The position numbers and the translations under genes were made by a program. From Candidatus Solibacter usitatus (GTDB lineage: Bacteria; Acidobacteriota; Terriglobia; Bryobacterales; Bryobacteraceae), in contig JACPVQ010000016.1 in the NCBI GenBank assembly GCA_016191645.1, positions 1-43,066 on the forward strand: a stretch of 43,066 nt of DNA, read 5' to 3'. Below the pieces are notes generated by a model that saw nothing but the letters and a program-made list of their open reading frames with translations, was not told the DNA's origin and searched no databases. Shown here one piece after another: positions 18,086 to 25,530 of this stretch. Position 1 is the first letter of the stretch. Each line of letters opens with the position of its first letter.

Positions 18086-19492
18086 TCAGGCGATGATTTC
18101 GCGGATCACGCGGCCGCCGATATCCGTTAGCTTCTTGTAACGCCCGGCGTGCAGGAAGTTCAACCGTTCCTGATCGAGACCAAGAAGTTGCAGCAAGGTC
18201 GCATGAACGTCGCGCAGCGGAATGGGATCTCCTGAACTGCGCACGGAAAAGTCGTCGGTCTCACCGAACGTCGCGCCTCGTTTCACGTCGCCGCCCGCCA
18301 TCCACACCACAAGGCCATATTGGTTGTGATCGCGGCCAGGCTTATCGCTGATGAGATTGTTGTCGAATGGAGTGCGGCCCATTTCCGACGCCCACACCAC
18401 CAGCGTTTCGTCCAGAAGTCCTCGTGATTTGAGGTCTTTCAGCAAGCCGGCGATGGGCTTGTCCACTTCGCGGCAATGTTTCGGAATGCGCGTCTTGACG
18501 TCGCCGTGATCGTCCCAACGGTCGCCGCCCGCGCCGTGCAGCACCATTACGTGGCGCACGCCGCGCTCCACCATCCTGCGCGCCAGCAGGCATTGCCTTC
18601 CGAAGGCTTCACTGTCCTTATCATCCAAGCCGTAGAGCTTGCGCGTGGCCTCTGTTTCGCCGCCTAGATCCACCAGCTCCGGAGCTTTGCTCTGCATGCG
18701 GAACGCGAGTTCATACGATGCGATGCGCGCCTCCAACTCGCTGTTGTCGCTCCGCGCGGCGCTGTGGCTTCGATTCATCCACTGCAGCAGATCCAGTTCG
18801 TGCCGCTGAGCGTCGGCGGTCATCTGCTTTGTACGGTTGAGATCGACAATCGGCGTATCGCCGTTGCGGAAGAGCGTTCCTTGATAGGCCGCGGGCAGAA
18901 ACCCGTTGCCCCACACGCCCGCGCCGCCAATGGTCGAGCCGCGCGGATCGCCCAACACGATGAAGCCCGGCAGATCCTGATTCTCCGTGCCCAGGCCGTA
19001 GGTCACCCACGCGCCGATCGACGCGCTTCCCGGAAACTGATTGCCCGTCAACGAGTGGTAGACCGCCGGGCCATGATTGTTGTTATCCACCTTCACGCCG
19101 TGGACGAAGGCCAGCTCGTCGGCAACACTCGCCAAGTGAGGCATCAAGTCGGTGATCCACCGGCCTGATTGCCCGTGCTGCCGGAGCGGAGCAACCGGCG
19201 GAACCAGGCGATTCGGCGCGGCGGAAAACGTCGCGATCTCTCCGGTCGTGTTCGACGCCTGCGGCATTCGCTGTCCCGCCAACCGGATCAACTCGGGCTT
19301 GTGCTCGAACAGATCCATCTGGCTCACGCCGCCTTCCATGAACAGGAAGATGCAGTGCTTCGCTTTCGCGGGCAGATGATTCGGGCGCGCGGAAAGCGGC
19401 GTTCCCGCGGCGCGCAGCATGTCCGAAAGCGCAAGTCCTCCCAGACCCAGATAGGATCCGAAAAGCATTTGCCGCCGGGAAAGCTGTGACAT
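18086..19492 (-). CDS. DUF1501 family protein (sulfatase-like fold, Tat signal)
   Basis: The protein of about 468 residues starts MSQLSRRQMLFGSYLGLGG, a twin-arginine signal. It contains the DUF1501 landmarks HCIFLFMEGGVSQMDLFEHK, LPGFIVLGDP, WDDHGD and VVWASEMGRTPFDN, which resemble the alkaline-phosphatase/sulfatase superfamily. These proteins are common in Planctomycetes and Acidobacteriota, nearly always beside a DUF1549/DUF1553 cytochrome gene. Their reaction has not been established, though polysaccharide or sulfated-substrate metabolism is often suggested. The open frame runs upstream to 19669 inside the partner gene, but ATG 19492 starts the Tat signal and lies 7 bp after the partner's stop. 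Translation with the upstream gene is probably coupled. Confidence 0.9.
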   Translation of the reverse strand: MSQLSRRQMLFGSYLGLGGLALSDMLRAAGTPLSARPNHLPAKAKHCIFLFMEGGVSQMDLFEHKPELIRLAGQRMPQASNTTGEIATFSAAPNRLVPPVAPLRQHGQSGRWITDLMPHLASVADELAFVHGVKVDNNNHGPAVYHSLTGNQFPGSASIGAWVTYGLGTENQDLPGFIVLGDPRGSTIGGAGVWGNGFLPAAYQGTLFRNGDTPIVDLNRTKQMTADAQRHELDLLQWMNRSHSAARSDNSELEARIASYELAFRMQSKAPELVDLGGETEATRKLYGLDDKDSEAFGRQCLLARRMVERGVRHVMVLHGAGGDRWDDHGDVKTRIPKHCREVDKPIAGLLKDLKSRGLLDETLVVWASEMGRTPFDNNLISDKPGRDHNQYGLVVWMAGGDVKRGATFGETDDFSVRSSGDPIPLRDVHATLLQLLGLDQERLNFLHAGRYKKLTDIGGRVIREIIA

Positions 19493-19499
19493 GGCCGCT

Positions 19500-22139
19500 C
19501 TAGTCAACATACAGGAATTCGTTGGTGTTGAAAAGGATGCGGCAGATCGCATCGAGAGCGACGCCGGTAAGTTTTTCGCGCTCCGCCTGCGTTGGCTTCC
19601 GCTGTAACGCGTGCGCGAATGCCGCCTCGATTTGAGCTTCGCGGTTCGCCCCCGCCGCCGCTTCCACACGCTTCGCCAGTTGCGCGGCCTCGTCCTGAAT
19701 CAGGTAGCCGTTCATCATGGAAAGCGCCTGCAACGGGGTCGTGGTCACGCTGCGCCGTTCGCACGATTCGCTGAACACGGGGGCGTCAAAGGCGGCCATC
19801 ATCGGCAGCGGCAGCGAACGGCGATGGAAGATGTACACCGACCTTCGCCGCGCGTCTTCTTCCTTTTCGTTGGGCTCCCACATTGCGCCGCCGCCGCGTC
19901 CGTAGCGCGCGAAGTCGGCGAGATCGGCGGGCAGCGGCGGGAAGACGCTGGGTCCAAAGCGCTCCGGGTTGAGGCGTCCGCTGACGGCGAGAACGCTGTC
20001 GCGAATCTCCTCCGCTTCCAGCCGTCTGCGCGCGGCCTTCCAAAGAAGTTTGTTTTCCGGATCGCTCTGCGCCGCCTGCGCCGCCGGGTTTTCCGCCGAT
20101 TGCCGGTAGGTGGCCGACGTCAACAGCAGCCGGTGCATCGCCTTGATGCTCCATTTTTCTTCGACAAATCGATGCGCCAGCCAGTCGAGCAGTTCGGGAT
20201 GCGTGGGCCGCTCGCCATTGACGCCGAAATCGCTGGCGGTCGCTACAATGCCGCGGCCGAAATGCTGCTGCCAGATGCGGTTCACCATCACGCGCGCGGT
20301 TAGTGGATTGTCCGCGCTCGCAATCCATCGGGCCAGCGTGATACGGTAGCCGCGCGTTGGGTATTGGCGATAGCGGTCCTGCTCAATTTCGACGGGCTCG
20401 GCTTTTCCGGTGAAGCACGTCAGAAATCCGGGCTCCACTGCTTCGCCCGGCTGGCGGTAATCTCCGCGAATCAAAATTCGCGTCGGCGCAATGTCGGGCC
20501 CGGCGGGTGGACCGGGAACATTTTTCACCGTCAGCGCATTCGTCTGCCAGCGCCCCAGCCTGCGCCGCAGGACGTCCATGTGCTCGTTCAACTGCGCGAA
20601 GCGATCTCGCTCGGCGGCGGAAAAAATCTTCGAAGAACCGCGGCCCAATTCGGCGCGAGCTTCTTCTACGCCGAGAGAATCGAATCGCGCCGCGGCATCG
20701 ATTCCCGGCGCGTAATGCGCCTTCAATCTTGGAAGGTGCGCCGCCTCGTAAGCATCGATGGCGGACTTCTCTTCGGGATCTTGCGTGCGGTTCGCATCTT
20801 CCAGCAGATCCGCGTGACGGCGGCGTTCCGCACTAGTGAAAAACGATTTCTCTCCGCGCTTCATCTCCAGACGCAGGTCGTCCTTTGTGATCTCTTTTCC
20901 CTTCGACCCTTCTTTTCGGGCCGCGATCAGACGCTTCAAGGCATCCGCCTCAATCTTGTTCAGCTCCACACGTTCGGCCCCATCGCGCAGCTTCGCTTGC
21001 AGATCCCGAATGGCCGCATCGGCGCGCTTCTTGAAATCGGGATCCTTGTAGGGAACATCGGCGTTCTCTACTTGAATCGCCTGGAAGAAAGCTTGCAATC
21101 GATAATAATCTCGCTGCGGAATAGGATCGTATTTGTGGTCATGGCAGCGCGCGCAACCGACGGACAAGCCGAGAAAGACCGAGCCGACGGTGGTCGTGAC
21201 TTCGCTCAAATAATTCTGCCTCACTTCGCCGGCAACAAGATTTGAGCGGTCCCATGGGGCCACGCGCAAAAATCCCAGCGGAATGTGACCCTGAATATCC
21301 GGCTGATAGTTGTTGCGTGTCTTGCTATGTTCGTCCGCCCCGGCAAGTTGCGCCATGACAAACCGGTCGTAGGGCATGTCTTGATTCATCGCCTCGATGA
21401 CCCAATCGCGATACCGCCACGCATTGCCGATCGCGCCATCGCCTTCCAGGCCGCTGGTTTCGCCGTAACGCGCCAAATCCAGCCAGTGTCTGCCCCACCG
21501 TTCACCGTAGCGGGGGTCGGCAAGAAGCCGGTCGATCAGCCGCGCGTAGGCGTCAACCGCGTTGTCGGCGAGAAAGGATCGCATTTCCTCGGGTGAAGGA
21601 GGCAATCCAATGAGGTCAAAATAGACTCGGCGCGCGAGGGTTCGCCGATCTGCTTCCGGCGCAGGCCGCAATTGGCTGCTCTCCAGGCGGGAGAGCACGA
21701 AGGCGTCTATCGGATTCCGCGCCCATGACGCGTTCTTCACTTCAGGAACCGCCGGCTTGACCGGTTTTTCAAACGGCCAACGCCATTCCATTTTCTTGGC
21801 CGCGCCTTCCGAGGGCAGGCTGCGAATCCAAGCCTCCAATTTGTCGATGTCCGTTTTCGCCAGCGCTCCACCCATCGGCATCTTTGGCGATAGGTCGCCG
21901 CGCACCATCTTCATCAGCGGGCTTTGCTCCGGATGCCCGCCAATGACGGCCTTTCCATGACGCTTGCCGCCCCGCATCACCGCCGCCGCGTTCTCGACGG
22001 AAAAGTCGCTATTCTGCAGCTTTCCCGCATGGCAAGCCGCGCAGCTCCTGGCAAGAATCGGCGCAATCTCCTTCGTGAAGTCCACCGGTGCGGCATTCAG
22101 CGCGATGGCCAACAGCGAAGTAAAAAGAGCGGTTCGCAT
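19500..22139 (-). CDS. Planctomycete-type cytochrome c with DUF1549 and DUF1553 domains
   Basis: The 879-residue protein has a signal peptide (MRTALFTSLLAIALNAA) and an N-terminal cytochrome c domain with heme motif CAACH (residues 33-37) and the axial-ligand region SPKMPMG. DUF1549 follows (NPIDAFVLSRLE, RRVYFDLIGLPPSPEE, GERWGRHWLDLARYGE) and includes a second CxxCH, GCARCHDHKYDP. A charged coiled-coil-like insert (about 365-460) separates it from DUF1553 (ITLARWIASADNPLTARVMVNRIW, SVYIFHRRSLPLPMMAAFD). This is the periplasmic partner of DUF1501 proteins; the reaction is unknown. The start is 43 bp from the divergent phosphatase gene. Confidence 0.92.
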   Translation of the reverse strand: MRTALFTSLLAIALNAAPVDFTKEIAPILARSCAACHAGKLQNSDFSVENAAAVMRGGKRHGKAVIGGHPEQSPLMKMVRGDLSPKMPMGGALAKTDIDKLEAWIRSLPSEGAAKKMEWRWPFEKPVKPAVPEVKNASWARNPIDAFVLSRLESSQLRPAPEADRRTLARRVYFDLIGLPPSPEEMRSFLADNAVDAYARLIDRLLADPRYGERWGRHWLDLARYGETSGLEGDGAIGNAWRYRDWVIEAMNQDMPYDRFVMAQLAGADEHSKTRNNYQPDIQGHIPLGFLRVAPWDRSNLVAGEVRQNYLSEVTTTVGSVFLGLSVGCARCHDHKYDPIPQRDYYRLQAFFQAIQVENADVPYKDPDFKKRADAAIRDLQAKLRDGAERVELNKIEADALKRLIAARKEGSKGKEITKDDLRLEMKRGEKSFFTSAERRRHADLLEDANRTQDPEEKSAIDAYEAAHLPRLKAHYAPGIDAAARFDSLGVEEARAELGRGSSKIFSAAERDRFAQLNEHMDVLRRRLGRWQTNALTVKNVPGPPAGPDIAPTRILIRGDYRQPGEAVEPGFLTCFTGKAEPVEIEQDRYRQYPTRGYRITLARWIASADNPLTARVMVNRIWQQHFGRGIVATASDFGVNGERPTHPELLDWLAHRFVEEKWSIKAMHRLLLTSATYRQSAENPAAQAAQSDPENKLLWKAARRRLEAEEIRDSVLAVSGRLNPERFGPSVFPPLPADLADFARYGRGGGAMWEPNEKEEDARRRSVYIFHRRSLPLPMMAAFDAPVFSESCERRSVTTTPLQALSMMNGYLIQDEAAQLAKRVEAAAGANREAQIEAAFAHALQRKPTQAEREKLTGVALDAICRILFNTNEFLYVD

Positions 22140-22148
22140 GCGATGTCT

Positions 22149-22154
22149 ATTCTA
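22149..22154 (-). promoter_or_regulatory. -10-like box for the cytochrome/DUF1549 gene
   Basis: TAGAAT on the minus strand lies 9 nt before ATG 22139. It is 13 bp from the oppositely directed box at 22168-22173, so the two promoters must overlap. Confidence 0.4.
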
Positions 22155-22167
22155 TCGCGCCTCATGA

Positions 22168-22173
22168 TACAAT
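22168..22173 (+). promoter_or_regulatory. Extended -10-like box for the PhoD-like gene
   Basis: TGA precedes TACAAT, a good extended -10 match, and ATG 22183 follows 9 nt after it. No ribosome-binding sequence is visible between them. Confidence 0.4.
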
Positions 22174-22182
22174 CGCCGCGAC

Positions 22183-24024
22183 ATGCGCAAATGGAATCGT
22201 AGAGAGATTACGCGAGCCGCCATGGGTGCGGCAATGGTGCCGCCGACGCCGATGCAGGCACAGGCGGCAGGCATCACGCACGGACCCCTGTTGGGGCACG
22301 TGGGCCTGCGCGAGATTTGGATCTGGGGCCGTACGGCAAGGCCCGGCGAGTTTCGCGTGCGCTATGGAACAACGCCCGGCAACCTGGATCAATTGTCCAC
22401 TCCCGTTGCCACAAACTTCGATCATGACCTCAGTGCGTGGGCCCACATCACGGGATTGCAGCCGGATACGAAATACTACTACCGCCTGATTGCGGGGACC
22501 GATAGCACCGGTTCCGCGGAACACGGCGGCAGCTTCCGCACCATTCCCGACCCCGACGCCTTCCGACACGCGGAAACGAATCCGCGCGGCCTGTTCAATT
22601 TCAAATTCGAATTTGGCTCCTGCAACAATCAAAAGCCCGGGAACGGGATGGGCCCAACGCTGCCCGCTTTTCAGACCATGCGCAGGCAGCTCAAGGACAA
22701 GATTCTCTTTTCCATTCTCAACGGAGATTGGGTCTACGAAGACAAACGCGATTTCCCGGTGGATGCGTGGTGCAAACAGACGGGGTGCCCACCGGCAAGC
22801 ATTCCCAGAATTGTGAAGCTCGCGCCCAGCATCACCGGGCTTTGGGAAAACTACAAATTCTTTCTCGAGCGCGGTGTCAACATGGCCGCCTGGCATAAAG
22901 AAGTCCCCAGCTATTTCACGCCCGACGATCACGAGATTCTGAACGATGTGTACGGAACCGCGAGCGCGGGAAATCACGAACGGCGGGCGGTCTTCCGTGA
23001 CATCGCCATGCGCGGCTGGATCGATTATCTGGCCGGGTCCAACCCGATGGCCACGAAGCAGGATGCGCACTTCAGCACGGCGAGGCTACAGAAAGGCAGC
23101 GACGTGTTGGTGGACGAAACGGCCGATTTCACGAAGCTCGATTGGAAGCAACTCTCCAATCTGCACGTTCATTGGGGCGGCCAACTTGCAGGCGTCGACG
23201 CCGGCAAGGATCCCGAAGGCGACCCCAACGCCGGTGTCTACGACATTGTCGAGGTGCTCGACCGGCACCGCCTCAAGATTCGCCCCGTTGCCGACGCCGA
23301 CCGCACCAGTGAGTATTCCGTCGGGCGTCACACCTACGGAAAATTCCGCGCCGGCAATGTCGAAGTCTACCTGCTCGATACGCGCAGCCTCCGCGATTTG
23401 CACGACACGAAGGACCCTTACAAGAAGGGCATCTCCATGATCGGCAAGCAGCAGCGCGAATGGCTGATGGAGAACATGAAGAAGAGCGATGCCGATTTCT
23501 TCTTCCTCGCCTCGACGGTCAATTTGATGATTCCGCACGTCGGTTCACCGGGCTCCGCCGGACCCATCGATGGGAAAGACGACGCCTGGACGGCGTTTGT
23601 GGAAGAACGCGAAATGCTGATCCGTTTTTGGGATTCGCTGAACAAACCGGTGATCGTCATGACGGGTGATCTGCACAATAGCTTCGCCGTGAAGGTGACA
23701 AACAAGGTGTGGGAATTCTGTTCCGGCCCGCACAACTCGCGCAATCATCCGGCGCGCTCCGAAGGCGGCCGTCTGCCCAACGGACCGTTCGATTCGCGCG
23801 GCCGCATGTGCGATATCCGCTGGTCCAGTTTCTTCCGCGACGATGTTCCGCCCGCCATGCGGCGTTGGCCGGTATACGCCGTGGCGCAAGTAAACAACGT
23901 ATTTGCAAACGATCTGGCCGACGGCAAGAAACGGTGGGTGGCCTATCCCAAGCCGCATTTGGTGATCCAGTATTACGATGGCGTGTCCGGCGATCTCCTG
24001 TACGCCGAAGCCATCCACGCATAG
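22183..24024 (+). CDS. PhoD-like alkaline phosphatase/metallophosphoesterase
   Basis: The 613-residue protein begins MRKWNRREITRAAMG, a Tat-like signal with a twin arginine. Residues of about 35-125 form a fibronectin-like N-terminal domain (HITGLQPDTKYYYRLIAG). The catalytic domain shows PhoD landmarks: FEFGSCNNQ, ILNGDWVYED, YFTPDDHEILND, LLDTRSLRD and VIVMTGDLHNSFA, which carry the Asp, Asn and His ligands of the metal centre. PhoD enzymes are exported phosphodiesterases/phosphomonoesterases using Ca and Fe, but distant members have other substrates. It stands alone, diverges from the DUF1549 gene and is followed by a palindrome array. Confidence 0.85.
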   Translation: MRKWNRREITRAAMGAAMVPPTPMQAQAAGITHGPLLGHVGLREIWIWGRTARPGEFRVRYGTTPGNLDQLSTPVATNFDHDLSAWAHITGLQPDTKYYYRLIAGTDSTGSAEHGGSFRTIPDPDAFRHAETNPRGLFNFKFEFGSCNNQKPGNGMGPTLPAFQTMRRQLKDKILFSILNGDWVYEDKRDFPVDAWCKQTGCPPASIPRIVKLAPSITGLWENYKFFLERGVNMAAWHKEVPSYFTPDDHEILNDVYGTASAGNHERRAVFRDIAMRGWIDYLAGSNPMATKQDAHFSTARLQKGSDVLVDETADFTKLDWKQLSNLHVHWGGQLAGVDAGKDPEGDPNAGVYDIVEVLDRHRLKIRPVADADRTSEYSVGRHTYGKFRAGNVEVYLLDTRSLRDLHDTKDPYKKGISMIGKQQREWLMENMKKSDADFFFLASTVNLMIPHVGSPGSAGPIDGKDDAWTAFVEEREMLIRFWDSLNKPVIVMTGDLHNSFAVKVTNKVWEFCSGPHNSRNHPARSEGGRLPNGPFDSRGRMCDIRWSSFFRDDVPPAMRRWPVYAVAQVNNVFANDLADGKKRWVAYPKPHLVIQYYDGVSGDLLYAEAIHA

Positions 24025-24053
24025 CTACCTACTACTCTCTGAAGTCTGTTTGT

Positions 24054-24206
24054 GTGGGGCAGAACTCCAGTTCTGCGAGGCGATCTCCAGATCGCCTCTG
24101 CCGGAACTGATCGCGTCACCCGATCCGGCTGCCACGCAGCCGATGGCCTCTGTCGAGGCCATGCGGGATCTGGAGATCCCGCCGCGGGTCTGGAGACCCA
24201 CCCCAC
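24054..24206. repeat. Mirror-symmetric array of six palindromes (element A)
   Basis: The array is bounded by inverted GTGGGG (24054-24059) and CCCCAC (24201-24206). Inside are six perfect hairpins: CAGAACT/AGTTCTG (24060-24075), GAGGCGATCT/AGATCGCCTC (24077-24098), GGCTGC/GCAGCC (24127-24141), ATGGCCTC/GAGGCCAT (24143-24162), GCGGGATCT/AGATCCCGC (24163-24182) and GGGTCT/AGACCC (24186-24199). The first two are centred on CTCCAG and the last two on its reverse complement CTGGAG. It fills most of the gap between the PhoD-like and SMP-30-like genes, which point the same way. It is closely related to the element at 39752-39886. Confidence 0.85.
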
Positions 24207-24218
24207 ATTTAAGGCATT

Positions 24219-25094
24219 ATGGTCCGTATGAGAACATGGCTCCTTCTGTCCCTATGTGCCTGCACATCGCTGGCGCAGGATTTTTCCGACATCCATATTG
24301 AAAAGATCGCCGCCGGCAACCGCTTCACCGAAGGACCGGTGTGGTCGCGCGAAGGCTTCCTGCTGTTCAGCGATGTGCCCAACAACCGCGTCATCAAGTG
24401 GGTTCCCGGAGTCGGTCTGCAATCGTTCCGCGATAACTCGAACGGCGTGAACGGCAACACGATGGATGCGCAAGGGCGGCTGTATTCCTGCGAATCGCGC
24501 ACGCGGCGAGTGGTCCGCCTCAACAAGGAAGGAAACTACGACGTCCTCGCCGACAAATACGATGGCAAGCGGTTGAACGCGCCGAACGACATCGTGGTCC
24601 GCCGCGACGGACATTTGTGGTTTACCGATCCGGCGTTCGGCGAACAGGAAGAACATCGCGAGATGGATTATTTCGGCATTTACCACATCACTCCCAAGGG
24701 CGAACTGAATCTCATCGCCAAACCCAAAGGACGTCCCAACGGCGTTGCGCTCTCGCCGAATGGGAGAATTCTCTACGTGGCGAATTCGGATGACCGCACG
24801 CTGGTCGCCTATGACGTCGATGGCGCGGGCCGCACTTCGAACGAGCGCGTATTCATTAAGGATATCGACGGGCCTCCGGATGGAATTCGCGTTGACGAGA
24901 AGGGCAACGTCTACGTCACGTGCAACCAACTTGCGATCTACACGCCGCAAGGGAAGTTGCTCAAGGTGATCGAGTTCCCAGAGACTCCGCGCAATTGCGC
25001 TTTCGGCGACGCCGATTTTCAAACGCTCTACGTGACGGCGCTCACCTCCGTCTACCGCGTGCGCCTCAAGATGAAGGGGTCGGTGCAGTATTAA
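24219..25094 (+). CDS. SMP-30/gluconolactonase-like beta-propeller protein
   Basis: The 291-residue protein has a signal peptide (MRTWLLLSLCACTSLAQ). A six-bladed propeller follows, with SMP-30 family landmarks: FTEGPVWSREGFLLFSDVP, SRTRRVVRL, NAPNDIVVRRDGHLWFTDP, GRPNGVALSPNGRILYVANS and DGPPDGIRVDEKGNVYV. In this family Glu of TEGP, the Asn of APND and Asp of PPDG bind a divalent metal, and members hydrolyse sugar lactones such as gluconolactone. An exported lactonase fits the sugar-acid theme of the window, but the substrate is not known. ATG 24228 is an alternative start three codons in. It is tightly followed by the Nudix frame. Confidence 0.88.
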   Translation: MVRMRTWLLLSLCACTSLAQDFSDIHIEKIAAGNRFTEGPVWSREGFLLFSDVPNNRVIKWVPGVGLQSFRDNSNGVNGNTMDAQGRLYSCESRTRRVVRLNKEGNYDVLADKYDGKRLNAPNDIVVRRDGHLWFTDPAFGEQEEHREMDYFGIYHITPKGELNLIAKPKGRPNGVALSPNGRILYVANSDDRTLVAYDVDGAGRTSNERVFIKDIDGPPDGIRVDEKGNVYVTCNQLAIYTPQGKLLKVIEFPETPRNCAFGDADFQTLYVTALTSVYRVRLKMKGSVQY

Positions 25095-25530
25095 GCTACG
25101 CGACGACAGGCGTTATCCTCCACGGCCCATCATCGGCATTGGCGCGCTCATCTTCAGGCGCAACCGGATTCTACTCGCACAGCGCGGAAAGACTCCATTG
25201 AAAGGCTGGTGGTCGCTTCCCGGAGGCGCTCTCGAAACCGGGGAATGGTTGGCGGAGGGTGTTCGCCGCGAGGTGCTGGAGGAGACGGGTCTTCACGTGG
25301 TGAGCATGGAGTTCTTCACGGTGTTTGAGCGATTGATGCCGGACGCGAACGGAAAGATGGAGTACCACTACGTGCTGCACGATTACATCTGCAAGGTGAG
25401 AGGCGAGGCGCGCCCCGGCAGCGATGTGAGCGCCGTGGAATGGGTGCGTGAACAGGATGTGAAAAACTACCGGCTCACGGAAGGGACGTTGGAAGTGATT
25501 GTGCGCGCTTTTCGTGGCAAGAAAAAATGA
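25090..25530 (+). CDS. Nudix hydrolase, non-canonical ATT start proposed
   Basis: The protein of about 146 residues contains a complete Nudix box, GALETGEWLAEGVRREVLEE followed by TG, matching Gx5Ex7REUxEExGU. It would hydrolyse a nucleoside diphosphate linked to another group. The family's conserved N-terminal strand (YPPRPIIGIGALIF, RILLAQRGKTPLKGWW) is encoded from about 25114. There is no ATG, GTG or TTG in frame between the stop at 25072 and TTG 25198, and that TTG would remove the first strand. The best-placed codon is ATT 25090, which overlaps the upstream TAA and follows AAGGGG by about 10 nt. A sequence error is the main alternative. The stop overlaps mutS2 as ATGA. Confidence 0.75.
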   Translation: MKLRDDRRYPPRPIIGIGALIFRRNRILLAQRGKTPLKGWWSLPGGALETGEWLAEGVRREVLEETGLHVVSMEFFTVFERLMPDANGKMEYHYVLHDYICKVRGEARPGSDVSAVEWVREQDVKNYRLTEGTLEVIVRAFRGKKK

